From NCBI GenBank assembly GCA_946811185.2, contig OX328102.1:49577619-49641618 (forward strand): 64,000 bases of DNA, written 5' to 3'. A program made the translations under genes and the position numbers. The notes under the pieces were generated by a model, which did not search any database, was not told the origin of the DNA, and saw only the letters and a program-made list of their open reading frames with translations. Position 1 is the first letter of the stretch, and each line of letters opens with the position of its first letter. Shown one piece after another: positions 11,120 through 21,917 of the stretch. Origin of the DNA: Hippopus hippopus (Eukaryota; Mollusca; Bivalvia; Cardiida; Cardiidae).

Positions 11120-11190
11120 GTGGAGAGTGGAGAGCAATACCAGACTGCACATATGTGCAGGCTGATCTTGCTGTACACTCTCCACAAACA
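11120..11190. mobile_element. Family B palindromic core
   Basis: CCAGACTGCACATATGTGCAG then GCTGATCTTGCTGTACACTC forms an imperfect hairpin of the family B type. Confidence 0.6.
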
Positions 11191-11364
11191 GAATACATAG
11201 GTAGTCGTGACAGGCAGAAGAGTAAACACAATTTTGGTTTTTAATATCGGATCAATTAATCTAAATGGGAGAAATTAGCAGTTTGTTGTATGGTTATGTA
11301 CTAAGCCTAAGTTTCCCCTATTGCTTGATTTATTGGGCACATTTACTATTATAATGGTTGCAAC

Positions 11365-11543
11365 TTTTTACATCCCTGATGAAGAAAGCTTTTGAAAACA
11401 TTGTGGGAGAAGGAATAGTTGCTGGTAACAAACAAGTGCCCTCCGCCGCACCCCCAACAAGGTTTTCTTTACAGTCAAGTTCCTCTTTAACTCTTCACCA
11501 CATGATAAAATTTTATATTCAACCAAACAGAAAGCATTTGCAG

Positions 11544-11598
<55 letters not shown>

Positions 11599-11700
11599 TA
11601 AATGTAGCCAAAATGATGACTACTGTCTTTAATAGAGTCGAAAATATTATGAGAAAAAGACAAAAAGCTGGTTACCAGCACTTTCTCCATTGGCCCCCAG
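11365..11700. mobile_element. Family A pair: right-arm fragment (-) then copy with microsatellite (+)
   Basis: 11365-11486 is a minus copy cut within the palindrome. The plus copy starts at TTAA 11487-11490 and reaches the GCTGGTTACCAGC centre near 11670, after which it is truncated. A CA microsatellite sits where its GACGACAAATTAAATG segment should be. Confidence 0.78.
11544..11589. repeat. (AC)n microsatellite, about 23 units
   Basis: An uninterrupted AC run followed by a short AT run, lying inside the left arm of a family A copy. Confidence 0.97.
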
Positions 11701-11756
11701 TAACTCCATTACTCAATAGACTGATGTCATTGTATTGTGTTTAATGCTTTTTTTCT

Positions 11757-11850
11757 AAATTTATTCATTAATATTGCAGCCAGTGCACCTATCCATGCTT
11801 TCCTGGAGTTCCCTTTTACCAGTACATACCACAATGTTCTTCCCAAGCCA
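11757..11850 (-). mobile_element. SINE body type 1 fragment
   Basis: GCAGCCAGTGCACCTATCCA, CCTTTTACCAGTAC and CCACTGGCTGCT match the tail region of the SINEs at 49340 and 57000. The tRNA-like head is absent. Confidence 0.6.
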
Positions 11851-11940
11851 CTGGCTGCTACCCCTTGTTTAGTCAAGTCTATGAAATTATTATTCTTTCT
11901 GAGTTTCAGAGAAACATGTACTTTTAACTGTCTAGGGTCT

Positions 11941-12118
11941 ATATTTACCAACCATTCTTAAGAACAGTGTTAGTTTCATTCTCAAGAGTTTTCTAAATTT
12001 GAAAGTAACACAACTTCTGATTGCTAAAACCAAATGATTTAGCGAACCAGAAATTGCTTTAATTTCTACATCTAGAATTACACTAAGAATGCAGTTAAGA
12101 ATGGTTGGTAAATACTGA
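11941..12118. mobile_element. Family C palindromic element, full but diverged
   Basis: It begins ATTTACCAACCATTCTTAAG and ends AAGAATGGTTGGTAAAT in inverted orientation, with CAACTTCTGATTGCTAAAACC near the centre pairing with a decayed second arm. Confidence 0.75.
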
Positions 12119-12188
12119 CCCAGGATTGTACTATCAGCAGTCCAAAGAAGTTTAGGTTATATATTTGGCACTGACAAAGATAAAATCT

Positions 12189-12416
12189 TTAACCCTTTAT
12201 TAAACAACCACTGGTTTTAACGACTCTTGGAAAGAAGCCTTTTGAAAACATTGTGGGAAAAGGAGAAAATGCTGGTAACCAGCATTTTCTCCTTTTCCCG
12301 CAATGTTTTCTACTCTTAAAAGGACGAAATCTGCCATTTGAACCACCAGTAATTTGTCATCTTTGAATGCTTTGAATTTGGACAAGTCTAAAATTTTGTC
12401 ATTTGGTAAAGAGTTC
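12189..12416 (-). mobile_element. Family A MITE, full length
   Basis: TTAA at 12189; the far end has decayed to TTCA. The palindrome is perfect but for one base (CCGCAATG for CCACAATG). Confidence 0.92.
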
Positions 12417-12568
12417 AGTATGTCAGTTACTACATGATTGTGAGTAAGAAAACACTGTAGCTAGAGGAGAAATAGCTCATGAACAAAGTAATTCAACCTT
12501 TAGCTGTTATGTTTACAAAAAAAAAAAATTCTTCTGCATGACGAAAGAAGTCATTTGCAGGTGGTGAT

Positions 12569-12796
12569 GTATGAACTCTACCAATCCAGAATTTTACAAA
12601 CCTAAAGAAGATAGGTTTTTAAAACGTTGTGGGATAAGGAGAAAATGCTGGTAACCAACATTTTCTCATTTTCAAACAATGTTTTCTACCCTCTGAAAGA
12701 TGAATTCCACATTCTGAGCAACATTCAATTTGTCACGTAAAAATGCTTTTAAATTGGAAAAGTCTGAAACTTTGTCATCTGGTAAAGAGTTCATAG
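12569..12796 (-). mobile_element. Family A MITE, diverged
   Basis: The whole family order is present; the right end is eroded. The palindrome has several unpaired changes (CCAACATTTTCTC, TCAAACAATG). Confidence 0.8.
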
Positions 12797-13040
12797 TCCA
12801 TAATAGATCATTTTTTGAAAGCTTTTATGTATGAAGTATGGACTTGAAGATACCTATCACAATGTTTTATGAGGGAACTAACAACAGGGCAGCATCCATC
12901 CGTTTCATGGACTTGTATTAGGCAGCTTGACTTTACAACCATTTAATGGCCAACATTATTTTCTGTTTTATATACATATGTAAAAAATATTACAACCCTG
13001 GCATCAAAAAACACACATGACTGTCTTACAGCCTTTTTCC

Positions 13041-13430
13041 CCAACCCTTTACCAAGCAATCTATGTTTTAATAACCCTGAGAATAGATTGATTGAATGGT
13101 GTTTTATGTTGCTTTCAACATTATTTCAGTCATATCACTCTGACAGCTCATAGAATTATTCATGTATGTTATAAATTTCACCAATACTAGGCTAGGGCCC
13201 AAGAGTGTCTTGCCCAAAGACACTCCATGACAAACTAATGCTTCCATAAGGTACAAACCTGGGCTTTCAGGTGACATATCCTAAACTTTATTACTGAGCC
13301 ATGCATCACCCTATATAACCCTTGAGAAGAAGGCCTTTGAAAACATTGTGTAAATTCTGCATACCAGCTTTTTTTTTCCACAGTTTTTCAAACACCTTCT
13401 TCCACAATGTCATGGGCTTGTTTGGTAAAG
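13041..13430. mobile_element. Family A variant with two short arms, split by a SINE
   Basis: Left of the SINE is CCCTTTACCAAGCAATC. Right of it come GAAGGCCTTTGAAAACATTG, a degraded centre, then CTTCTTCCACAATGTCATG and TTTGGTAAAG. Both sides are the short arm, so the element looks symmetric, unlike normal copies. Confidence 0.6.
13084..13314 (-). mobile_element. tRNA-derived SINE, body type 2, with target-site duplication
   Basis: On the minus strand: ATGGCTCAGTAATAAAG (A-box-like), GGTTTGTACC (B-box-like), GGGCAAGACACTC, then the tail CATAAAACACCATTCAATC. It is flanked by ATAACCCTGAGAA (13071-13083) and ATAACCCTTGAGAA (13315-13328), a clear target-site duplication inside a family A arm. Confidence 0.82.
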
Positions 13431-13433
13431 TTT

Positions 13434-13932
13434 TACCCCTTCACCAAACAATGCCATGTTTTAAACAAACCTGAGCCAGACTGTCATTGGAAACATCATG
13501 TACAATAACCAGCATTTTTTCCTTTTCCTTTTTAATACAAATCTGTTTGAGTAACATTTACTTTGTCTTCAGCCAGTGCATTCAATTTGGATGAGTAATA
13601 TTTTGTCATCTGGTACAGAGTTAGGAGTAGCACTTTTTCCCATTGAATATTTGTCTTGATGTAACCTGACTGAGTGTCATAGAACATTTTCTTCATTCTC
13701 CTATTAACCCTTTCCCAAACGGCAAATTTTGGACCAGACCAAATTGAAAGCATTTTGCAGATGACAAATTAACAGTTGCTAAAAAGATGGTTTTTCTATA
13801 TGATAGGGTAGAAAACATTGTGGGAAAAGGAGAAAATGCTGGTTACCAGCATTTTTTCCTTTTCCCACAATATTTTCAAAAGGCTTCTATTCCTGACCCG
13901 TAAAAACCAGGGATTGTTTGGGAAAGGGTTAA
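13434..13932. mobile_element. Two family A MITEs: diverged (-) 13434-13623 and full (+) 13704-13932
   Basis: The first has a deleted left half of its palindrome region and a decayed end. The second has TTAA at 13704 and 13929-13932 and a near-perfect palindrome. Confidence 0.85.
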
Positions 13933-14311
13933 ATAGGAGAGTTCTGTTAAATATTGTGGTAATAAAACTTCAGCAATAACTGATGAAAATAACAAGAAAG
14001 AAAATGTTTTATGACACTCAAATTATCTTCCTATTCAGTTGCTAACACTGTCATTGTAATATCATAAGTTAATTTTTTTCTTACTTCGCCTCTAAACTAC
14101 ATTTTGTTATTTTCTCTCTTTTTTTAAAAAAAATAGTCTTTTTCTTATGATGGCTTACAAAAGAGGTTAAAAATGCAAATTCCAAAATAGATAAATTTCA
14201 CTACTGTATGAGAAAAAAAAATCAAATGTTATACCTCATATGGAGATTTTTGATACAGAGTAATTTCTTCATTTTTTGTCCAATAGCTTTTAATTCGTAT
14301 GTAATTACTGA

Positions 14312-14520
14312 ACTTTTACTAAATGATCCCAAAGTTTTATTGACCTTGAGGAAGAAGGCTTTTGAAAACATTGTGGGAAAAAAGAGAAAATGCTGAGAAC
14401 CACATTTTACTTTTTTTTCCCCACAGAGTTTTGTAATCTTTCAAAAACAAATTCCACCATTCAAGCAACATCTAATTTGTTATCTGCAAGTGCTTTTGAA
14501 TCGGACATGTCCAAAACTTC
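14312..14520 (-). mobile_element. Family A MITE, diverged
   Basis: GATCCCAAAGTTTTATTGACC, GAAAACATTGTGGG and the long arm to GGACATGTCCAAAAC are present. The far end is replaced near 14520. Positions 13933-14311 hold no recognised feature. Confidence 0.75.
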
Positions 14521-14549
14521 ATGGAAAGAATCTTAAATATCTGGTTCTT

Positions 14550-14795
14550 TGGCAAAATCCTGCCTGTCTCAGTGGTAAAGTGTAGAACTCATAATCTGGA
14601 CGCCCCAAGCTTGAGCCTCACTGAACATACTAGATTTTTCTTGAAAGGGTTCTTGGGCAAGACACTTTATAGCCCTTGCCTAGTGCTGGTGAAACTCAGG
14701 ACAAGTTTGAACTATTGCCATGACATGGCTGAAATAATGTTGAAAAGGGCATTAAACATCTTTAAACCAATCAATCAGGCTATTTGGCAATTAAA
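14550..14795 (+). mobile_element. tRNA-derived SINE, body type 2
   Basis: CTGTCTCAGTGGTAAAGTG (A-box-like), CTTGAGCCTCACT (B-box-like), TTGGGCAAGACACTT, TGCCTAGTGCTGGTGAAAC, ATGTTGAAAAGGGCATTAAAC and a CAATCAAT tail. Same family as 13084-13314. Confidence 0.75.
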
Positions 14796-14998
14796 TAGGC
14801 TCTTTACCTACTGAAATATATAAGCAACATACAACAATGAAAAACATCCATAAAATAAAGCGATAATCAAAATTAATTACGGTTTATAATTACCAATAAC
14901 TGCAGTTCACCTTTTGCCAAGCTGTTTTAAAAGAGGTCTGATGCAGGACCAAAAATAAGTCATTTGCAAAATGGTAAGTCATTTGCAAAACTTATGCA

Positions 14999-15335
14999 TT
15001 AACCCTGTACAAAATAATCCCAATTTCTAACAACCCTGAGGAAGAAGCCTTCTGAAAACATTGTGACAAAAGAGGAAAATGCTGGTAACCAGCATTTTCA
15101 CATTTTCACACAGTATTATCTATTCTTTCCAAAACTTACTCCATCATTTGTCACCTGCAAAACCTTTCAAGTTAGATATCTTAAATTTTTTTGTTCAGTA
15201 AAGAGTTAACTCTTTACCAAACAACTGAATTTTGGACTCAACCAAATTGATAGCATATGCCGACAACAAAATAACTGTGGCTCAAATGACAATCTCTGTC
15301 TTTGATAGTTTAGGAAACATTGTGGGAAAAGGATT
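14999..15335. mobile_element. Family A pair sharing TTAA (15206-15209); second copy cut at the palindrome
   Basis: The minus copy 14999-15209 has an imperfect palindrome. The plus copy starts at 15206 and ends abruptly within the first palindrome arm at about 15333 (GTGGGAAAAGG then unrelated sequence). Confidence 0.85.
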
Positions 15336-16259
15336 CACTGTACAATATAGTAAGTGCTCCAAAACTGTTAGTACAAAAAGTTTGTTGTAACTAGGGAACA
15401 AAAGAATGCCTTATATATGCAATTCCTAAGAATGGAACTATTATATGCCATGAAATGGTATTAAGTAATTGCTAATTGACACCTACTTATTAAGCGTTAT
15501 ATTTTCACAATTACAGCATAAATTGTCCCCTGACAGCTGCTTGAAAAAAAATATGTCACCATAATAACATAATAAAAGCCCTATTTAAAAATCACGAATT
15601 ATATGGGTGTGATATTTTTGAAAGTACACTTCATTAAAAGGTTACTACAATGTATTAAAACCTGCATATGACTGTTTTTGTATAACAGCAAACTATTTTC
15701 AAAATCAATGAGGAAAAAGGAGGTAAAGCTTTAAGCCTTTACAAAAAACAAGATTCAATACTTTCAAAATAGATGGGTCTTAAATTTGTTGTCAATTAAT
15801 GATACATCCTTACAGCCAGAGAGAAAAAACACATTTAAACCTGATAGACTGTAGAATGGTTCAGAATTTAGACAGCTGTGTAAACATAGATAAATTACCA
15901 ATATAATGGTGTAAGTGGATAAATACATATATCAAAAATCCTTTTAAAGCATCAAACATCACAACAGTGATTTCTTCGATGGCCTCCAGAAAATGAAATT
16001 CATTTTCTACTGATCGTAATCTATGCAACCCTTACAACCATCAGGGGCAATATTTGGCATGAAGATACAAGAATTATTCTAGTTTGATGAAATAAAGATG
16101 AAATGGGTTAAAAATTGGCTGAAAATGAGTATAGATTTAAACCTTGGTTTACTGGATATGTATCTCATCCATATTTTACAGGGATTCTTTTGATAGTCAC
16201 CCCAAGCAAATTTATTTGCAGGGGCCTGGCAATAACTGTAATAATTCTATCAGACTTAC
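15336..16259. other. Intron stretch without recognised repeats
   Basis: AT-rich intron DNA between a truncated family A copy and the donor side of the 16260 exon. I see no family A, SINE or coding signal. Confidence 0.6.
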
Positions 16260-16331
16260 AGTTCTCTTAAGTTTTCCAGCCCATACAGCCAGTTCTGGGA
16301 TACGGAGGTGATGTTATTCTCATCTAAATGT
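16260..16331 (-). CDS. LRIG: LRIG-like exon: one leucine-rich repeat with WLYGL signature
   Basis: A 72-bp exon, acceptor TTATTGCAG (AG at 16333-16332), donor GTAAGT from 16259. It encodes HLDENNITSVSQNWLYGLEN then LRE. A WLYGL segment in place of the usual F..L is diagnostic of LRIG proteins at exactly this repeat. N-I-T is a possible glycosylation site. The upstream intron, 17.3 kb, is the longest in the window. Confidence 0.93.
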
Positions 16332-16438
16332 CTGCAATAAACACAAAAATAAAACCATTATTTTTCTTGGCGATAAAAAAAATACACACACAATAGGCAA
16401 TGGAATATCATAACTGACATGTCTGTTGCTGCAAGTAC

Positions 16439-16889
16439 TTATCCCTTTACCAGAAAATCCCGAGTTTTAACTAACAAAAGGTAAGACTTTTGAAAACTTT
16501 GTGAGAAAAAGGAAAAAATGCTAGTAACCAGCATTTTCTCCTTTTCCCACAATGTTTTCTATCCTTTCAAAGAAAAATTTCCTAAGTTGTACAATGTTTC
16601 TTTTGTCTTCTGCAAATGCTTTCAACTCTTGACAGGTCTAAACTTTTGTCGTTTGGTAAAGACTTGACCTTTTATCAATCATTCTCAAGCATTACGGTCC
16701 ATGAGAAAGAAGCCTTTTGAGAAAAAAGTGACAAAAAGGAGAAAATGCCTGCATCCAGCATTTTCTCCTTTTCAAACAATGTTTTCTAACCTTTTAAAAC
16801 AAATCCGGTCATTTCAGACATATTTAGTTTGTCATCTGCAAATTCATGTGGACAATCATAAAGTTTTGTCATCTGGTAAAGAGTACAAA
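16439..16889 (-). mobile_element. Two family A MITEs in tandem, same orientation
   Basis: 16439-16668 is nearly complete with a good palindrome. 16670-16889 has CCATGAGAAAGAAGCC and a diverged palindrome. The TTAA sites have decayed. Confidence 0.82.
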
Positions 16890-16924
16890 CACTTGTAATT
16901 ATTATAAGTAATATCAACTTGTGT

Positions 16925-17055
16925 TTGTCCACAATGTCTCAGCAAAGTGGTCCGTGTTGATCAAAGATCAGGCTGCATTTTTTGTGCAGTCTGATCTTCA
17001 TCTACGAGGGCAATAAAGCCAACAAAAGTAGTAAAAGGCACTTTAAGGGTTCACA
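16925..17055. mobile_element. Family B element
   Basis: GATCAAAGATCAGGCTGCAT pairs with GTGCAGTCTGATCTTCATC; the tail GTAAAAGGCACTTTAAGGGTT is typical of the family end. Confidence 0.7.
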
Positions 17056-17084
17056 TTTTTTTCATTTCTCTGCATCCAAAGATG

Positions 17085-17160
17085 CTCTGATAACAAGTAT
17101 AGAATAAGTTCAGACTGTACAAATTGTGCAGTCTGACCTTGGTCCACTGATAATCAGATA
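17085..17160. mobile_element. Family B palindromic core
   Basis: GTTCAGACTGTACAAATTGTG then CAGTCTGACCTTGGTCCACTG. It lies 80 bp from another family B copy. Confidence 0.65.
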
Positions 17161-17399
17161 TTCTTGTCGGGCCAAGTCGTTCTTTTCAAATATTTACTGA
17201 AATAAAAATTTGGGAAAAAAAAATATATTGTTCTCGAAATTTAAGCATATCAAAGCAAACATAAATTGTTGAATATCTAACTGCATGATAAATAAATCAT
17301 ACCCAGTTACAAATTTGGTAAATATCTATCAATGTTTGAAAATAATCATTTTCCCTTAATGTTTTCAAAAACTATCAACTAAAAAGTTTTATTTGTACT

Positions 17400-17583
17400 T
17401 TAACTCTTTACCAGACAAAGTTAAAGTGACTCAAAAATTGAAATTTGTTTTGGGAAGGGTAGAAAACATTGTGGGAAAAGGAGAAAATGCTGGTTACCAG
17501 CATTTTCTCCTTTTCCCACAATATTTTTAAAAGGCTTCTTTCACAAAGTCGTGAAAACCAGGGACTGATTGGTAAAGAGTTAA
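17400..17583 (+). mobile_element. Family A MITE with left-arm deletion, intact palindrome
   Basis: TTAA ends at 17400 and 17580-17583. About 45 bases of the left arm (TTTTAGAC to GCAGACGAC) are missing; the palindrome is nearly perfect. Confidence 0.9.
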
Positions 17584-17880
17584 CCAGGGTTCCCTCTTCA
17601 CAGAGAATTTCAGGTTTGAATCCCTATAGATGATACAATTTCATTCTATAAACCATTTTTCCCAACCCATGAAGCGCTACATCCAATTTCAGTTTTCACA
17701 GAACAACATGTCTCAAGAGAGCTATGAGTTTCAGCAGTCCAATACGAGAAAGAACACGAAATATAAACCATTCTCCCAGAGTTCTAAACTATAAATGACA
17801 AGTGATAGGCAATAAAATATTTCGATACCATTTTTGGATTGTGGAACAAGAGGATGAAATAAAGCATTGGGCTTTCTTTT

Positions 17881-18252
17881 TTACCAAGTAACCAGCATTT
17901 TCTCCTTTTCCCACCATGTTTTCTACTCTTTTCAAGATGGGAAACATCCTTTGAGTCACATTTTATTTGTTGTTTGCAAATGCTCTCAACTCAGGAATGT
18001 CCAGAACTTTGTTTGGTAGAGTTAAACTTTTTAACTTCTTCAAGACCACTCACTCCTTACCAAGGGCAAAATTTTAGATTTGTCATATATGTGCAAATTG
18101 AAAATGTTTGCAAAAGAGAGTTTAAGTGTGGCTCAAAAAATGGGATATGCTTTTGAAAAAAATTGTTGGAAAAGGAGAGAAAATGCTTGTTGTCACCAGC
18201 CTTTAACCCCAGGGTTATTAATCAAAATACAAGATTGTTTAGTAAAGGGTGC
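17881..18252. mobile_element. Family A fragment (-) and diverged copy (+)
   Basis: 17881-18025 starts at the palindrome centre (AACCAGCATTTTCTCC) and keeps the long arm. 18050-18252 is a plus copy with CTCCTTACCAAGGGC and a broken palindrome. Confidence 0.75.
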
Positions 18253-18484
18253 ACTAGCTTGCATTATCTCCCTTTCTTAACTTGAACTTCATATGATATA
18301 GATAAAATTAATTAGAAAGAAATGGACGGACTATAAGGAAAATGAAAACAGTTAATTGATACATTCTCGGGCAGAGACAACTTATTGTGTACACGTATTT
18401 TCTTCATTTTTCACATTACTTACAGAAAACAACCTGTACCAGTATCATTCAAAGCAATCCATCCATCCAGAAAATATCTAGAAA

Positions 18485-18703
18485 AATTTATCTCTATACC
18501 AGACCATAAAATTTAAGAAGATTCCAAACTGAAAGCGTCTGCAAATTGTAGCTATATGGACATTTGTCTTTGAAAGGGTAGAAAACATTGTGTGAAAAGG
18601 AGAAAATGCTGGTTACCAGCCTTTTCTCCTTTTCCCACAATGTTTTCAAAATCCCTCTTCCTTTCAGTCTTTAATAGAACAGATTATTTTGTACAGGGTT
18701 AAA
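18485..18703 (+). mobile_element. Family A MITE, nearly full
   Basis: The palindrome has two single-base mismatches. The right end GTACAGGGTTAA is kept; the left end is decayed. 18704-18918 holds no recognised feature. Confidence 0.82.
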
Positions 18704-18918
18704 AAGAGTCCACTGAATTCTGCAACCGAAAGAAAAAAAGTTTCAAGAATCCCATCATAAAACTTAAAGGGTGTTTTGGAGGGCAGATTTACTTGGTATT
18801 TTTGGCATGGTTCTATCTTCAAGAACATTTCTGCCACCATAAAAATCTCTCATTATATTTCACAGACATGCAGCAGGTGTGTGGAGATAATGAGGGTCAG
18901 TCCACAGACAACCTTCAT

Positions 18919-19310
18919 AATCCTTTACCAAACATACAATCCTTTCTTTTCATGACTCCTTAAAGGTTTTTGGAAATCGTGAGAAAAAAGAGACACTGCT
19001 GGTAACCAGCAATTTCTCCTTTATGTTTTCAACCAGATCTAGGACGAATCCTTTTACTTGAGTAAAGTATCAATAATTATTGTCTGCAAATGCGTGCAAT
19101 ATGTCCTAGTCTAAAATTTTGTTGTCTAGTATAGAGTAAACTCATTAGCAAATAATCATTGTTTTAACAACCCTGAAAGAAGAAGGTTTCAAAACAATGT
19201 GGGGAGAAAAAGAAGCAACTGCTGCTTATCAGCATTTTCTCCAACAACAATCTTTTTCATCGGATCAAAAACAAATCTCATAAACCAAGCAATGAATCTG
19301 CAAAAGTTAC
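18919..19310 (-). mobile_element. Two degraded family A MITEs
   Basis: 18919-19139 keeps both arms and the CTGGTAACCAGC centre. 19140-19310 keeps the short arm and a remnant palindrome, and is then lost. Confidence 0.68.
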
Positions 19311-21065
19311 CAGTGTTGGTATTTTCTATTTTTTCACCGAGTCCCATGGACTCAATGCCTATCAGAAAACTGAGTCCAATCTAGCTCTAATTGAGTCTTC
19401 TGAGTCTTGAGTCTTCTGCCCGCTGGAAAGATTTCAAAATGATCCTTTGGATTTTTTCGGCGTAGCTGTATGATCTCACTTTTGATCTACTTTCAATACT
19501 AGGAGGAAATGAATGTTTACACATTTTGTGATTGGCCAAATATAGGTAAACTACGCAAAAAAATAAAGGTCACAGTAGAAATTTACCAACATTGGATAAA
19601 AGTGTTCATGACTAGAAAATCACGTAATGATCACATTTTCCTGTGTAAAGATGTACTTTTTGGCCATGCAGATGTTAAACTCTAGCTAAACATCCATAAT
19701 CTAAATCAAATGGATAAACTAATAGCAATGACTACTGGCGAGTTTTCTATTTTGGTTAGTGTAAGAGATTTGGTACCCATTTTTCCTCGTGTAAAACCGA
19801 ATACGAATTGCGACGGCAGGCTACCGCTCTATTGTCTTACACGAAAACGGGTTGTGAAATAACTGATTTCGTTTCTTGTCACAATGAAAAAAGATGTTAT
19901 GTCTTGAATTTGGTGATTTAATTCGAAACATGAATAACTATGCCTACCTGGGGGAACAATCGATTTTACTGCGTTGTTAGCGAAGAAACTTGGTTTCTAC
20001 TAAATTACTCTTAATAAAAGTAGGAGGGTGTGGTCAAGCATTGAGAGGGGTGACAAAACCCCACCTTCTGATAACGACAAATAGTCGATGTTAGAAAGGT
20101 GCTTCATTTTTGTACAAAAACATGCAAATATACTTTGTTTTCTTTTTAAAGATTTCATCGTATGGTCTAAACAGACCTTTATTTAAACATGATTCATTAA
20201 TAAAAAACAGAACAAACGATATATTCCGAAACATGGCAGAATGTCGACTCTCATTTTACATTAAACATGAGAATTAATGTATTGCTCAATAATGCTCATT
20301 ACGAGAGCTTCCTCATTCTTGAATCTTATTGAAAATTCTGCTTTCAACCATATGCAAAACATTTTAAAACAGGCTACTTTCAGAACTGTTTTCATCATTT
20401 CTCTTCATATTATACTACAAACGAATTTAAATATTCATATCACAGTGCCTCTTACGCCACCTGTCTTTTTTAAAAGATATTTCTTGTTTTTATTTCAATT
20501 GCATGGCAATGTCTATTTAGCGTCAATCTTTAGGTTTGTGCATCCATCCATAAACACATTTTTTCCCTAACATCTAGGCAATATAAACCAACATTTTATA
20601 ACAATGTTGCTTTCCGATGTTGTTTCTTATGCCAGCCATGGCTTAAATTCTGACTCGTTCAGCCAGGATTCTTGAAAAGAGCGAGTATGTTTTTTTTTTT
20701 TTCTCATCGCCAGGGTAGCCATATTGCTCTGCAACTGATGCAGTTGCTATGTGACGAAAATCGCAATTACTTGGATAAAAGGTTGCCATTCATGTAACTG
20801 AAGCAGGATTTCCAAAAATAAAAATATTTTGTTTTGAAGCCATCTTTCCCAAACACGGAAACATTATTCATCAAAACAACCCTGATTTGTAGTTTAAACG
20901 GCAGTTAAACGGTGCTGATTTTTCGTTTCGTCCAATGGACGCAATGGCTGTTTTTTTGTTTCGTCCTAAATCAATGCCATTGCGTAAAAAGACATCTTTA
21001 CAGCGTGAAAGCAAACCCTGGTAACAATATACATAAATCTGTTACATTTTGTTGTTAGGTAATGA
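19311..21065. other. Long intron stretch free of family A
   Basis: About 1.75 kb without any family A or SINE copy, the largest such gap. It holds a GAGTC-rich stretch (19339-19425), where ACTGAGTCC and TTGAGTCTTCTGAGTC recur. An open frame of 97 codons at 20277-20570 resembles nothing I know and has no coding context. No exon of the LRIG-like gene is required here. Confidence 0.5.
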
Positions 21066-21252
21066 GTTAGCTTATTACCAAACATTATAATCACCTGTTT
21101 AAATAATATCACATCATTTCCTCCTTTTCCCAAAATGTTTTACACCCTTCAAGAGAAAAATTTCATCATTTCAAGCATATCTTATTTTTACTCTGCCAAT
21201 GCTTTCAATATGGACCAGCCTACATTTTTTTCATTTGTGAAAGAGTACACAT
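21066..21252 (-). mobile_element. Family A MITE, degraded
   Basis: It retains TTACCAAACATTATAATC, a right half-palindrome CCTCCTTTTCCC and the long arm. Confidence 0.68.
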
Positions 21253-21339
21253 CACAAGAATGACTTTTTGCCCTAATCTAATTTCAATTATTTTCTGAAG
21301 GCCTGAAAAAAAGCCTGTGCAGTTATGGGCTAAGTGCTG

Positions 21340-21605
21340 AGCAAACCTGCAGATTAAAGTGATCAGTCAAAAATAAGAGAATAACCATGTCAAAAATATT
21401 TTGAGGGTTACTAACCCTTCTAGAATGGTGTCACTTTACGATTTTGAGTAAGTGTACTAACACCTAGTTTGAAGTAAAAAGATACCGAACATAAAGACAG
21501 AGATATCGAGTAAGTGTCAGAAAATTTGCATCACCATACAGATGGCCCACAGCAACAGGGTTATGACAACACCTGAACATTTTCTTGGAAAAGGTCAGTC
21601 AAGCT
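21340..21605 (+). mobile_element. Dispersed repeat (GGCATAACTGTGTCAAA family)
   Basis: AGTCAAAAATAAGAGAATAACCATGTC, TTTTGAGGGTTACTAACCC and ACAGGGTTATGACAACACC follow the order of the copies at 9925 and 47795. Confidence 0.5.
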
Positions 21606-21675
21606 AAAAAGTTCTTAAACTGTTGGTAACATGCACAAGAAGGGGGCTGAACAACATAAAATCAACACCTGGTAA

Positions 21676-21917
21676 TTAACCCTTTATCACATAACCCCCC
21701 CCCCCCCCATCCTAACAACCCTCAGGGGGAAAAAGGCTTTCTAAAACATTGTGTAAAACCAAAACCCTGGTAACAAGCCATGTCTATTTTTTCCACCATG
21801 TTTTCTACCCTTTCAAAGACAAATCCAATCATTTTGAAGAGGACCATTTATTTTGTATTCCCCAAATGCTTTCAAATAGGACAAAACCAAAAGTTGTTTA
21901 TCTGGTAAAGAGTTTAA
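21676..21917 (-). mobile_element. Family A MITE with poly-C expansion
   Basis: TTAA at 21676 and 21914-21917. A run of 14 C at 21695-21708 replaces the ATCCCGAG segment. The palindrome is degraded (ACAAGCCATGTCTATTTTTTCC). Confidence 0.8.
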
